Numbered from the stretch's first letter, positions 33,588 to 42,422 are shown. The stretch: DNA of 52,801 nt from Campylobacterales bacterium (GCA_016938175.1 JAFGVE010000012.1:1-52801); one strand, 5' to 3'. The notes: a model not told the origin generated them from the letters alone. Translations and numbers: made by a program.

Positions 33588-35069
33588 ATGCAATCTTTAC
33601 AACTAAACAATATATACTTTAAATATCCCTCTTCATCCAACTACATAGTAGAAAATTTAAATCTTGAATTTTATGCAGGATGGACTGGGCTTGTCGGCGC
33701 CAATGGTGTAGGTAAAACAACTCTTCTAAAACTAATTACAAAAGAGCTTAATCCTGAGAGGGGAACGTTTACCAACAATCTTGTAACTTCTTACTCACCA
33801 CAATCAACCGCATGCCAACCAGACAATTTGGAGGAATTTTTCACTTCATACGATAGCACTGCTTTTAAATTAAAAGAGTTCTTAGAGATTCAAGATGATT
33901 GGTTTTATAGATGGAATAGTTTAAGTCATGGTGAGAGAAAAAGAGTTCAAATCGCTATAGCACTTTTTATGCAACCAGATGTTCTCATAGTAGATGAACC
34001 TACAAATCATCTTGATATAACTACAAAAAAGAGATTATTTAAAGCCTTACAAAGCTACAGAGGTATAGGTATATTAGTAAGTCATGACAGAGAATTACTT
34101 GATCTCTTATGTACAAAAACAATAGTTTTGAAAAAAGGCTCCATAAGCACCATAAAATCAAATTTTTCTACCGCAAAAGATGAACTAGAGAATAGAAAAA
34201 ACTTCTACAAAGAAGAGAAAAACAAACAAGATAAAAAACTTGAAAAAATAAAAAAGCAGATACAGATTGTTAAAGAAGATCTATCACGTTCAAAAAGTAG
34301 ACTCTCATTAAAAAATATAGATAAAAACGACAGTGACGCAAAAGCCAAGGTCTACCTTGCAAAGATTAGCTCGAAAAACAAATATCAGGGTCAAGCTGTT
34401 AAGAGTGCTACTTCAAAAAAAGAACAAATTTTAAAAGAAGCGATAATTCTAGAAAAAGAGTACGAAAAAGGCATCTTTTTTAATCACGATATAGATGAAA
34501 GGGTTTTTCCTTTTGTTGTAGAAAAGACAAATCAAACTATAAATAGTTTACACTTTACAATCCCTCGCCTAACAATAGAAAAAGGTTACAAAATTTGGAT
34601 ACAAGGTGATAACGGAAGTGGTAAAACAACATTTCTAAACTACCTCCTATCGACACTTAAGAAAGAAAACTATCTCTACATTCCACAAGAGATAAGTGCA
34701 GCAGAGTCTAAAGAAATTTTTAAAGAGATAGTAAAACTCCCACAAGAACAACAAGGGAAAATATTCACAATTGTCACAAGACTATCATCTGATCCAAAAA
34801 CACTTCTGCAGAGTGTTATTCCAAGTCCTGGAGAGATACGTAAACTTTTAATAGCAAAAGAACTCTCAAATAATCCTCCGTTAATAATATTGGATGAACC
34901 AACCAATCATATGGACTTAGATTCTATAATCAGTATAGAAAAAGCCTTACAAGAGTTTAAGGGAGCTGTGATTTTTATAAGCCATGATATCTCTTTTTGT
35001 AAAAACTTGAGTAACGTTATCTGGGCAATTCAAAGAGAGGGAGACAATGTTACAGTAACTTCTATGTAA
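33588..35069 (+). CDS. ABC-F family ATPase (ribosome-associated, resistance-type candidate)
   Basis: 493 residues with two ABC domains and no membrane helix. First domain: Walker A VGANGVGKTT (36-45), signature LSHGERKRVQIA (about 122-133), Walker B VLIVDEPTNHLD. A Lys-rich linker of about 90 residues (200-290) is the ABC-F interdomain arm. Second domain: Walker A QGDNGSGKTT (about 344-353), a non-canonical signature SPGEIRKLLIAKEL (no LSGG) and Walker B LIILDEPTNHMD. ABC-F proteins act on the ribosome exit site; some give resistance to drugs of the peptidyl-transferase centre. It is unusually AT- and Lys-rich compared with its neighbours, and flanked by repeat-rich DNA, which hints at transfer. 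Confidence 0.82.
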   Translation: MQSLQLNNIYFKYPSSSNYIVENLNLEFYAGWTGLVGANGVGKTTLLKLITKELNPERGTFTNNLVTSYSPQSTACQPDNLEEFFTSYDSTAFKLKEFLEIQDDWFYRWNSLSHGERKRVQIAIALFMQPDVLIVDEPTNHLDITTKKRLFKALQSYRGIGILVSHDRELLDLLCTKTIVLKKGSISTIKSNFSTAKDELENRKNFYKEEKNKQDKKLEKIKKQIQIVKEDLSRSKSRLSLKNIDKNDSDAKAKVYLAKISSKNKYQGQAVKSATSKKEQILKEAIILEKEYEKGIFFNHDIDERVFPFVVEKTNQTINSLHFTIPRLTIEKGYKIWIQGDNGSGKTTFLNYLLSTLKKENYLYIPQEISAAESKEIFKEIVKLPQEQQGKIFTIVTRLSSDPKTLLQSVIPSPGEIRKLLIAKELSNNPPLIILDEPTNHMDLDSIISIEKALQEFKGAVIFISHDISFCKNLSNVIWAIQREGDNVTVTSM

Positions 35070-35383
35070 TGTTTTGTAGCTAGAATCGAAGAATTAATCT
35101 TACTCACTAGACAAACATTATAAGTATTGTAGTTATAACTACAAGTTGATGAACATCATGAGTATGGAAAGGAATGTGTATTAGATACACAAATGTTACA
35201 AGCCAACCAATAACGTAATACTACATTGGAAAATATTTGAGCAATATGGTCTAATATTTTCCATCTAAGATACTGTAACCCTCCCCAAAAACTATACCCT
35301 TTATAAGTTGATAATTTCTGCTAAAATAATTGCAGCAGTTGCTAAAGGATCAAAACCTTCTTCATTCATGTCTCAATCGTTAT
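35070..35383. repeat. Intergenic region with three perfect inverted repeats
   Basis: No gene seen in 314 bp. It holds an 18-bp palindrome (35127-35144, arms TTGTAGTTA/TAACTACAA), a short hairpin (35175-35191, TGTGTAT-TAG-ATACACA) and an 11-bp inverted repeat with a 15-base loop (35227-35263, TGGAAAATATT/AATATTTTCCA). None has a T-tract fit for a terminator except weakly. It may be an ncRNA or the debris of a mobile element. Confidence 0.55.
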
Positions 35384-36019
35384 TTAATTGTAAAGTCTCT
35401 TTTGTATCCACTGAGATACCATCTCCAACTCATCTCTATCTATAGTATGTTCTTTATCATAAGAGTGAAATTCTATATTCCAGCCACCCTTTTGCAGTCT
35501 CTCTACTTGTTCTTTTGAAATCTCATAAGCAAGAACATTATCAAATCTTCCATGAGTACAGAGCCATGAGCCTTGTATCACCTTCCTATCTGCCTCTTCT
35601 AAAAGCTTCTCAGTGTCATAAATGTAACCACTAATACCTATATATCCCGCAAAACTCTTTTCATAACGCCCTCCAAACTCAAACGTTAGCAGAGAGCCTT
35701 GTGAAAAGCCAAATAAAAACGTATCTTCTGGTCTAAAGTTTTCTTCAAATAGTCTATCAAAAAGTTCCGTAAGTACCTCTCTTGAATACTCTATACCCGG
35801 TAACTGATGTGGCGGTAAGTTATACCAAGAACGCCCTCCAAAATACTCAAAAGGAGCATCAAGTAGCAGATAGTTCATCTCATCGATGTTTATAAAATCT
35901 CGAAGATTTAAAAAGCCCTCTGAAGAGTCACCTCTACCATGCAATACAACCAATAACTTTTGTGATGGAATTTTTGAAGGAAAAAAAATATTGTCTAAAG
36001 GGAGTGCTAAACTCTGCAT
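35384..36019 (-). CDS. Phospholipase/carboxylesterase-type alpha/beta hydrolase
   Basis: 211 residues. Oxyanion segment VVLHGRGDSSEGF (about 24-36), nucleophile elbow GFSQGS with Ser107, catalytic Asp160 in GRFDNVLAY and His191 in DKEHTID form a complete triad. It belongs to the YpfH/acyl-protein thioesterase-like esterases. No signal peptide, so cytoplasmic. It lies 55 bases downstream of rnj in the same direction, after a hairpin. The substrate is unknown. Confidence 0.85.
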   Translation of the reverse strand: MQSLALPLDNIFFPSKIPSQKLLVVLHGRGDSSEGFLNLRDFINIDEMNYLLLDAPFEYFGGRSWYNLPPHQLPGIEYSREVLTELFDRLFEENFRPEDTFLFGFSQGSLLTFEFGGRYEKSFAGYIGISGYIYDTEKLLEEADRKVIQGSWLCTHGRFDNVLAYEISKEQVERLQKGGWNIEFHSYDKEHTIDRDELEMVSQWIQKRLYN

Positions 36020-36042
36020 GAAAACACCTTACAATAGAGTAG

Positions 36043-36069
36043 TAAAGTAAGGCACTCTGCCCTACTTTA
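36043..36069 (-). terminator. Hairpin downstream of rnj
   Basis: TAAAGTA (36043-36049) and TACTTTA (36063-36069), plus inner GGC/GCC separated by one mismatch, enclose a 5-base loop. It lies just after the rnj stop in the direction of its transcription. There is no T-run, so read-through to the esterase is possible. Confidence 0.4.
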
Positions 36070-36074
36070 GAAGT

Positions 36075-38045
36075 TTAGTGAACGAAAACGTGAGGAACTA
36101 TAAGTGGATACTTTTTCATCTTTCTAAAGATGTGTTTTCTTACCACTTGGCGTAAGTCATTTTCAAGCGCTCTTGGGTTCTCGATGAGTCCACCTTTGAT
36201 GTTTGTAAGGAAGATTTCTAAAACGTCTTCCATCTCTTTTGCAAAGGCTTTATCTTGTTTATCTGGAACAATACCAAATGAAGTCACTTTTGGTTTTGAG
36301 AGCATCTGTGAGTTCTGCTCACTTACCTCTGCAACTATCATCACGATACCATCTGTTGCAAGTTTTTGTCTGTCAAGAACAATGTCATCTTCAATCTGGT
36401 GATTGTTTTGGTTGTCAATATATGTTTTACCACTTTTTACAGTTTTTACTTTTCTCATATATTTTGGTGCAACTTCAATCTGCTCACCATCTGTCATAAG
36501 AAGAATATTTCTCTCAGGAACACCACACATCATAGCTGTGTCACGGTGCTTCATAACGTGGTTGTATTCACCATGAATTGGTAAGAAAAACTTTGGATTT
36601 ACAAGGCGAAGCATAAGTTTTTGCTCTTCCATTGAAGCGTGACCTGAAACGTGAATATCTTTACTCATTTCCACTTGCGCACCACCACGTTGTAAGTGGT
36701 TAAGCATAGCAGAGATAGAACCCTCGTTTCCTGGAATTGCACGAGATGAGAGAACAATTAAGTCAGTTGGCTTAATTTTTACATGTCTGTGCTCACCTAT
36801 ACTCATTCTAAAGAGCGCAGAGTTTGGTTCACCTTGTGAACCAGTCGTCACAATAAGTACCTCTTTATCATTCATACGAGAGACTTCATCAGCATCTATA
36901 AAGATGTTTTTTGGAAAACGGATATAATCGTACTGCATAGAAATTTCTATATTTCTCTCCATAGAACGTCCAATGACACACACCTTACGCCCATACTTAA
37001 TTCCATACTGAATTGCTTGCTGAACACGGTGAATGTTTGAACTAAATGTTGAGAGGATTACACGCCCTTCTGCTTTTGAGAAAACTCTATCAAGTGCAGG
37101 AGCAACGCTAAGCTCTGAACCTGTTGGGTTTGGGTTGTGTGAATTTGTCGAGTCACTTAAAAGACATAAAACACCTTTCTCACCATAGTGAGCAAGTCTG
37201 TGTAAGTCGGCTGTATAACCATCTACTGGTGTATGGTCAATTTTAAAGTCACCCGTGTGGATAATAGTTCCCGCTTCAGTTGTAATTGCTACAGACGAAC
37301 TATCCAAAATAGAGTGTGTCATGTGCATCCACTCTATCTCAAAATCATTTCCAATTTTGTACACCTGACGTTTTACAATTGGATTAAAGTATTTTCTATG
37401 CTCTTTAATATGATGTTCATCAAATTTATTGCCAATCATTGCAAGTGGTAGTGGAGTACCATATATAGGAAACTGCATCTCTTTATAAAGATACGGCATT
37501 GCACCGATATGGTCTTCATGCGCATGTGTGATAATTACCGCTACAATTTTATGTTTTATCTCGCGTATATATGAAAAATCCGGAACTAAGATATCAACAC
37601 CATGCATAGTCTCATCAGGGAAGCTCATTCCAACATCTATAAGAATTGCCTCTTTTTCCGTTTCAAAAACTGCAATATTTCCACCAATTTCACCAAGTCC
37701 ACCAAGCGGAGTGATACGTACTTTCGCTTTAGAATTCAGATCAAGCTTATAGTGTGGGTTAAGTCTTTGTTTGTGTGCTTCTTGATTAAGTGTAGTAAAC
37801 TTCTTTAAGTTTTCATCTATTGGTGCTGGCTGTCTGCGATGACGATTTTTATTTCTATTGTTTTTATTCGTAGACGCCTTATCATTGTTTGGCTTCTCAG
37901 CAGTATTGTTCGGATTGTTGGAATTACTATTCGTGTTATTGCTTCTTCTATTGTTATTATTTCTTCTATTGTTGTTTCTATTGTTCGGTCTTGCTTGCGG
38001 TTTCGGTACTGAGACTTGTTGAGCCTCTTGTATTTCTTCTGCCAT
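36075..38045 (-). CDS. rnj: Ribonuclease J
   Basis: 656 residues. Residues 16-70 are a disordered, Asn/Arg-rich extension typical of Campylobacterota RNase J. The metallo-beta-lactamase core begins near 108 (VRITPLGGLGEIGGN) with HAHEDH at 174-179 and other metal ligands in LLSDSTN and HTGDFKID. The beta-CASP part shows VIGRSMERN and TGSQGEPNSAL. HVSGHASMEEQKLML (about 460-474) and HGEYNHVMKHRD complete the active site. It is the main mRNA-decay and maturation nuclease where RNase E is lacking. It starts 13 bases after rsmA, so the two are probably an operon. Confidence 0.95.
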   Translation of the reverse strand: MAEEIQEAQQVSVPKPQARPNNRNNNRRNNNNRRSNNTNSNSNNPNNTAEKPNNDKASTNKNNRNKNRHRRQPAPIDENLKKFTTLNQEAHKQRLNPHYKLDLNSKAKVRITPLGGLGEIGGNIAVFETEKEAILIDVGMSFPDETMHGVDILVPDFSYIREIKHKIVAVIITHAHEDHIGAMPYLYKEMQFPIYGTPLPLAMIGNKFDEHHIKEHRKYFNPIVKRQVYKIGNDFEIEWMHMTHSILDSSSVAITTEAGTIIHTGDFKIDHTPVDGYTADLHRLAHYGEKGVLCLLSDSTNSHNPNPTGSELSVAPALDRVFSKAEGRVILSTFSSNIHRVQQAIQYGIKYGRKVCVIGRSMERNIEISMQYDYIRFPKNIFIDADEVSRMNDKEVLIVTTGSQGEPNSALFRMSIGEHRHVKIKPTDLIVLSSRAIPGNEGSISAMLNHLQRGGAQVEMSKDIHVSGHASMEEQKLMLRLVNPKFFLPIHGEYNHVMKHRDTAMMCGVPERNILLMTDGEQIEVAPKYMRKVKTVKSGKTYIDNQNNHQIEDDIVLDRQKLATDGIVMIVAEVSEQNSQMLSKPKVTSFGIVPDKQDKAFAKEMEDVLEIFLTNIKGGLIENPRALENDLRQVVRKHIFRKMKKYPLIVPHVFVH

Positions 38046-38058
38046 CCAAACTCCTTTG

Positions 38059-38832
38059 TTATATTATTGTATAGAGTTGGTGATAGTCCTTAGTATCGAC
38101 TTGATGAGGGCGAATGGTTTGCGTAAGCTTAAGCTCTTCAAAAGCCTCTTGAAGCTTTGCTTTATCATACTTTGCAGAGAGATTTTTCATAAGTGTTTTA
38201 CGAGGTTGGCTAAATGCAACTCTTAGCATATCCTCAAACAACTTATCACTTCTATCGGCATTTTTTTGTATAAGAAAAACAGCAGAATCAACTTTTGGCT
38301 GCGGATCAAATGCGGTTGGAGGAACCTTTACTACAACTCTTGTAGTTCCTACACTTTGAGCTATAACGCCCAATGCACCAAACACTTTTTCACCTGCAGT
38401 CGCACAAAACTTCTCTGCAACTTCAAGCTGAACCATTACGAGTATATTTTTACACATTGGATCTGCGAGTGCTTTTAGGATTATATTCGTTGCGATGTAG
38501 TATGGCAAATTAGCCACCAAATCGTACGGTTCGTCAACTAAAGCACTCTTCCAAGCAGATAATACATCCCCACAGTTTAAGTGGAGTCGCTTGGTAGCAA
38601 TCTCTTCTTTAAATTCACTCTGTAACAGTTTACACAAATCGGTATCTACCTCAAAAGCTTCGACACTTTTGACATCAACTAAAAATTTAGTTAAATCACC
38701 TAAGCCAGGCCCAATTTCAACAACTTTATTGTCATTTTTGGGCATCGCTTCGATGATTTTTCTTAAAACGGATTCATCTTTTAGAAAGTTTTGTCCAAAC
38801 TTCTTCTTCGCTACAACACTTTCTTTATTCAT
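38059..38832 (-). CDS. rsmA: 16S rRNA adenine dimethyltransferase RsmA/KsgA
   Basis: 257 residues. KKKFGQNFLKD (9-19), the SAM motif EIGPGLGDLTKFL (about 40-52) and the catalytic NLPYYIAT (about 108-115) are present. It dimethylates two adjacent adenines in the 3' hairpin of 16S rRNA; loss gives kasugamycin resistance. Gene order rsmA-rnj couples two RNA maturation functions. Confidence 0.95.
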   Translation of the reverse strand: MNKESVVAKKKFGQNFLKDESVLRKIIEAMPKNDNKVVEIGPGLGDLTKFLVDVKSVEAFEVDTDLCKLLQSEFKEEIATKRLHLNCGDVLSAWKSALVDEPYDLVANLPYYIATNIILKALADPMCKNILVMVQLEVAEKFCATAGEKVFGALGVIAQSVGTTRVVVKVPPTAFDPQPKVDSAVFLIQKNADRSDKLFEDMLRVAFSQPRKTLMKNLSAKYDKAKLQEAFEELKLTQTIRPHQVDTKDYHQLYTII

Positions 38833-38866
38833 AAAGATGATTTTATACTATATATTCTTATACAAA

Positions 38867-38901
38867 GGTAACAAAAATAAAAAAGAGTCACATTTGTTAC
38901 C
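38867..38901 (-). terminator. Hairpin downstream of the CZB-like gene
   Basis: GGTAACAAA (38867-38875) and TTTGTTACC (38893-38901) form a perfect 9-bp stem with a 17-base A/T-rich loop. It lies 14 bases after the CZB gene stop in its direction and before rsmA. A short TTTG follows. Confidence 0.5.
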
Positions 38902-38915
38902 ATTATTTAGCCTTT

Positions 38916-39386
38916 TTACTCTAAAGAGGCAATTTTCTCATCAGAGACTGCGCCTAATCTTCTCTCTAAACGCTCAATCTCACCAATCAACTCATTTGAA
39001 ACTCTCTCTAACTCTAACAACTTTGTTTGAGCAATTTCAAGCTCTTCAGCAGTTAAAACTTTTGGTTTCGCCGAAAACAGTTTGCCAAGTAAGCCCTCTT
39101 TATTTGTAGAAGGTGCGCAGAGTTTAAACATTTCATTATAGATAGTATGTATCTCTCCATGCAGCTTTTCTATATTTTGCATACATGTAAGTGGATTGTT
39201 TGAAAGTTTACTCAAACGTTGCCCATCAGTTAAAAACCATCTATAAAAAGGGCAAGTTTCACTCTCTATCGGAGCCAATTTATCAGATGATTCTCCTCCC
39301 TTTAATAAACGCTTTGCTTTTTGCATCCATTCTAAATGGATTGTCTTACCCATTCCCAAATGCTTTAGAACCTCTTCTTTGTTCAT
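38916..39386 (-). CDS. CZB-like zinc-binding domain protein with coiled-coil tail
   Basis: 156 residues. His17 (TIHLEW), Cys45 (ETCPFYRWF) and His76/His80 (LHGEIH) are spaced as the metal ligands of the chemoreceptor zinc-binding (CZB) domain. Residues 110-150 form a predicted coiled coil rich in Leu and Glu. There is no methyl-accepting, GGDEF or membrane part, so it is a free-standing sensor or adapter. In other bacteria CZB domains tune chemotaxis or diguanylate cyclase activity in response to zinc. ATG at 39386 follows AGGAAA. The ligand match is direct; the function is inferred. Confidence 0.65.
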   Translation of the reverse strand: MNKEEVLKHLGMGKTIHLEWMQKAKRLLKGGESSDKLAPIESETCPFYRWFLTDGQRLSKLSNNPLTCMQNIEKLHGEIHTIYNEMFKLCAPSTNKEGLLGKLFSAKPKVLTAEELEIAQTKLLELERVSNELIGEIERLERRLGAVSDEKIASLE

Positions 39387-39458
39387 ATTGTTTCCTAAAG
39401 TATATAATTTTAAATTATAATCATATAAACATTAAAACAACTATAAATGACAATCTAC

Positions 39459-39474
39459 TGTTTCACGTGAAACA
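39459..39474. promoter_or_regulatory. parS centromere site (perfect match)
   Basis: TGTTTCACGTGAAACA, identical to the conserved bacterial parS consensus that ParB binds to organise and segregate origin regions. It lies in the gap before hisF, about 10.6 kb from dnaA. ParA and ParB genes are not in the window. Confidence 0.9.
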
Positions 39475-39512
39475 TTTTAAAATTAGGTTATGAAAATATA
39501 AGCCTAAGAGAG

Positions 39513-39518
39513 TATAAT
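39513..39518 (+). promoter_or_regulatory. -10 box of the hisF transcript
   Basis: TATAAT 33 bases before the hisF ATG, with ribosome binding site GAAGG following at 39535-39539. Confidence 0.45.
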
Positions 39519-39551
39519 TCACAAATATATAAGCGAAGGTATTTTCCCCAA

Positions 39552-40313
39552 ATGAACTATTTTGCCAAAAGAATTATTCCATGCCTCGATGTAAAAGATG
39601 GACGTGTTGTTAAAGGTGTAAATTTTGTCGGACTCAAAGATGCGGGTGATCCAGTTGAAGTTGCACGGCGCTACAATGAAGAGGGTGCAGATGAGCTTAC
39701 ATTTTTAGACATTACAGCTTCAAGTGATAACAGAGATACTATAGTAGACATAGTAGCAGAAGTTGCTCGTGAGATTTTTATACCACTAACAGTTGGCGGT
39801 GGTATACGTAAAATTGAAGACATTTACAAACTACTCAACGTAGGCTGTGATAAAGTAAGTGTAAACTCTGCAGCTATTAAACGTCCTGAGCTCATAGACG
39901 AAGGAGCAAAACGTTTTGGCTCACAATGTATTGTTACTGCTATAGATGTAAAAAGAAATCCTCAAGGAAAGTACAATGTATATCTCAATGGTGGAAGAGT
40001 AGATACAGGTATAGATGCACTAGAATGGGCAAAAGAGGTAGTATCACGAGGGAGTGGTGAAATTCTTTTAACATCTATGGATGCCGATGGAACAAAGGCT
40101 GGTTTTGAATTAAATATAACAAAACAGATTAGTGAAGCTGTAAATGTACCTGTTATTGCAAGTGGTGGTGCTGGAACTATGGAGCACATCAAAGATGCTT
40201 TTGATGCTGGTGCAGATGCAGCCCTTGCAGCAAGTATTTTCCACTACAAAGAGATAGATATAATGGATTTAAAACACTATCTACATGATAACAACATACC
40301 AGTAAGACTTTAA
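39552..40313 (+). CDS. hisF: Imidazole glycerol phosphate synthase cyclase subunit
   Basis: 253 residues, a TIM barrel. The N-terminal [16 protein letters not shown] has the catalytic Asp near residue 11; the second Asp is in TAIDVK (about 128-133). The phosphate-binding glycines occur in VGGGIRK and [10 protein letters not shown]. With HisH it makes IGP and AICAR. No hisH is adjacent. The transcript probably runs on to the PNP-family and rlmN genes with gaps of 10 and 2 bases. Confidence 0.95.
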   Translation: MNYFAKRIIPCLDVKDGRVVKGVNFVGLKDAGDPVEVARRYNEEGADELTFLDITASSDNRDTIVDIVAEVAREIFIPLTVGGGIRKIEDIYKLLNVGCDKVSVNSAAIKRPELIDEGAKRFGSQCIVTAIDVKRNPQGKYNVYLNGGRVDTGIDALEWAKEVVSRGSGEILLTSMDADGTKAGFELNITKQISEAVNVPVIASGGAGTMEHIKDAFDAGADAALAASIFHYKEIDIMDLKHYLHDNNIPVRL

Positions 40314-40323
40314 AGGATAGAAT

Positions 40324-40875
40324 GTGATTATTTGCGCAGGAAATGAAGAAAACTTTGACTTTGCACTCTCAACTGGAGTAGGGCTTATAGAGACAGCAAT
40401 GAATATAACACGTTTATGTCTCTTTGACAAACCTGAATTTCTTCTCTTTGTTGGAACTGCGGGGAGTTATGGAGATGCAAAAATATTTGATATTATTGAA
40501 TCTAAAACAGCTGCAAACATTGAGTTAGCATTTTTAAATAACAATGCATATACACCACTTGATAATGTTGTTAGTACAAATGAGACTGATGTACGTGATA
40601 TAGTCGTTAATTCATCAAACTACATAAGCACTAACAAAGAACTTACAAAAAACTTTTTAAAGTTTGGTGTCGGCATTGAAAATATGGAATTTTTTTCTGT
40701 TTTAAAAATTGCACAGGAGTTTGATATACCTGCCGGTGGTGTTTTTTGTGTAACTAACTATACTGATGAAAATGCACATAAAGAGTATTTGAAAAATGTA
40801 GAAAAAGCAAAAGTTTTACTCAGTGAGCATGTTAAAAAACGTATTGACGAACTTACAAAAAGACCAAAAGTATAA
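40324..40875 (+). CDS. Short purine-nucleoside phosphorylase (PNP_UDP_1) family protein
   Basis: 183 residues, shorter than full PNP or MTA/SAH nucleosidases (about 230). The strand [20 protein letters not shown] and the [41 protein letters not shown] segment, with the Glu-Met-Glu-like catalytic loop, are those of the family. The first strand and phosphate loop are brief. GTG at 40324 follows AAAGGAT. It probably handles a purine nucleoside but the substrate is not clear. Confidence 0.7.
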   Translation: MIICAGNEENFDFALSTGVGLIETAMNITRLCLFDKPEFLLFVGTAGSYGDAKIFDIIESKTAANIELAFLNNNAYTPLDNVVSTNETDVRDIVVNSSNYISTNKELTKNFLKFGVGIENMEFFSVLKIAQEFDIPAGGVFCVTNYTDENAHKEYLKNVEKAKVLLSEHVKKRIDELTKRPKV

Positions 40876-40877
40876 AA

Positions 40878-41957
40878 ATGACAGCACTAAAACCATCACT
40901 TTATGACCTCTCACTTCGGGAGCTAACAGCACAAACAAAACCAGCATTCCGTGCAAAACAGATATATGGATGGTTGTATCATAACTATGCTCAAAACTTT
41001 GAAGATATGAAAAATATTCCAAAGTCACTCAAAGAAGAGTTAGCTCAAAAGTATCTTATTAACCCAATGAAAATTGTTAAAAAAGAGCTCTCTAGTGATG
41101 GAACGATTAAGTACCTTTTAGAACTCCAAGATAACAAAACAGTTGAAGCTGTTTGGTTAAAAATGAAAGATGAGATAAAAGATGATAACGGTAACATAAC
41201 ACAAGAAGCAAAATACACTATTTGTGTGTCAACACAGGTTGGATGTAAAGTAGGATGTACGTTTTGTCTCACTGCAAAAGGTGGTTTTACACGTGATTTA
41301 AGTGCAGGAGAGATAGTTGCTCAGGTAGTTACACTTAAAAATGATAACAATCACAAACACAATCGTATGATAAATATAGTCTACATGGGTATGGGTGAGC
41401 CACTCGATAACCTAACAAACCTCGCAAAAGCTATTGAAATATTTAAAGAAGAAGATGGACTTTGTATAAGTGGTAAGCGTCAAACAGTTTCAACGAGTGG
41501 TTTAAGTACAAAAATAGATAAACTTGGAGAAATGGATCTGGGTGTACATATAGCCATCTCTCTTCACGCAGTTGATGATGAATTGCGTACTGAACTTATT
41601 CCGATGAACAAAGCGCATAACATCAACTCTATTATAGAAGCAGTAAAACGCTTTCCTATTGACACACGTAAACGTGTTATGTTTGAATATCTAGTAATTA
41701 AAGATAAAAACGATGACCTCGGATCTGCAAAAAAGCTTGTAAAACTACTAACAGGCATAAAAGCGAAAGTAAATCTTATCTATTTTAACCCTTATCCAGG
41801 AACTGATTATAAACGCCCTTCTCGTGAAGATATGGTGGCATTTCAAGAGTACCTTGTAAAACATGGTCTTTTATGTACTATTCGTGATTCTAAAGGTATA
41901 GATATAAGTGCTGCATGTGGTCAGTTAAAAGAGAAAACTCAAGAGGAAAGAGCATGA
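40878..41957 (+). CDS. rlmN: 23S rRNA (adenine-C2) methyltransferase RlmN
   Basis: 359 residues. The radical SAM cluster motif is CKVGCTFC (Cys123, 127, 130); [10 protein letters not shown] and [11 protein letters not shown] follow; the C-terminal ISAACGQL supplies the methyl-carrying Cys (near 350). It methylates C2 of A2503 in 23S rRNA and of tRNA adenine 37. The stop overlaps a 31-codon frame as ATGA. Confidence 0.95.
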   Translation: MTALKPSLYDLSLRELTAQTKPAFRAKQIYGWLYHNYAQNFEDMKNIPKSLKEELAQKYLINPMKIVKKELSSDGTIKYLLELQDNKTVEAVWLKMKDEIKDDNGNITQEAKYTICVSTQVGCKVGCTFCLTAKGGFTRDLSAGEIVAQVVTLKNDNNHKHNRMINIVYMGMGEPLDNLTNLAKAIEIFKEEDGLCISGKRQTVSTSGLSTKIDKLGEMDLGVHIAISLHAVDDELRTELIPMNKAHNINSIIEAVKRFPIDTRKRVMFEYLVIKDKNDDLGSAKKLVKLLTGIKAKVNLIYFNPYPGTDYKRPSREDMVAFQEYLVKHGLLCTIRDSKGIDISAACGQLKEKTQEERA

Positions 41958-42049
41958 ATGGAATAGATATAGCAGAAATAATCATTATAGTCGTTGTATT
42001 TGCCATAGGAGTAGGTGGTTTTGTTTATGCAGCAACAAAAGAGGATTAA
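41954..42049 (+). CDS. 31-residue single-helix membrane protein
   Basis: ATG overlaps the rlmN stop (ATGA) with AGAGGAAAGAG before it. The product is a short acidic N-terminus (MNGIDIAE), a 19-residue hydrophobic helix rich in Ile, Val and Gly, and a tail AATKED. It has a full-length membrane-spanning helix. Translational coupling and codon use make it believable as a real gene. No homologue is recognised. Confidence 0.5.
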   Translation: MNGIDIAEIIIIVVVFAIGVGGFVYAATKED

Positions 42050-42124
42050 ATACTTCTATTTGCATAAAAATTAACTACTTCTCTAATCTTTTTCGCAACT
42101 ATTCTGTGGTATTATTTTCTCCTC

Positions 42125-42148
42125 AAGAGAGCCTAAAAGGTATCTCTT
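42125..42148 (+). promoter_or_regulatory. Hairpin in the leader of the 79-residue gene
   Basis: AAGAGA and TCTCTT flank CCT/AGG with loop AAA. It lies 10 bases before the ribosome binding site AAGGAGA (42158-42164). Confidence 0.35.
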
Positions 42149-42168
42149 AGTCAATATAAGGAGACAGA

Positions 42169-42408
42169 GTGTCAGATAAAACAGATTCAGATAGAATAGA
42201 AGAGATTTACAAGCTTTGCAAAGGTCACTTCGGAGAGATTAGATTTGTTGGTGTAAAACTTCACTCACAAATTGGTTGGATTGCAAAAGCACAGTTTAAT
42301 ACAGACCAAGTTGGTAACCTTACTGCTGATGGAAAAACAAGTAGTGATGCATTAAGAAATTTGAGAAATCGAATTAAGAAGATTATTAAAAGATATAATC
42401 GCGTTTAA
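42169..42408 (+). CDS. Conserved-looking small protein of unknown function
   Basis: 79 residues from a GTG start with an excellent AAGGAGA. It is basic at the C-terminus (RNLRNRIKKIIKRYNRV). Predicted beta strands RFVGVKLHSQIGWIAKAQF precede a helix. No known domain is recognised. It stands alone, between a leader hairpin (42125-42148) and a terminator-like hairpin (42423-42451), so it is likely a monocistronic, well-translated gene. Confidence 0.65.
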   Translation: MSDKTDSDRIEEIYKLCKGHFGEIRFVGVKLHSQIGWIAKAQFNTDQVGNLTADGKTSSDALRNLRNRIKKIIKRYNRV

Positions 42409-42422
42409 AAGCAGTGTTGACT

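Noticed and set aside
42083..42168. Riboswitch before the 79-residue gene
   Set aside because: Only a simple hairpin is visible; no known riboswitch core motif was recognised.
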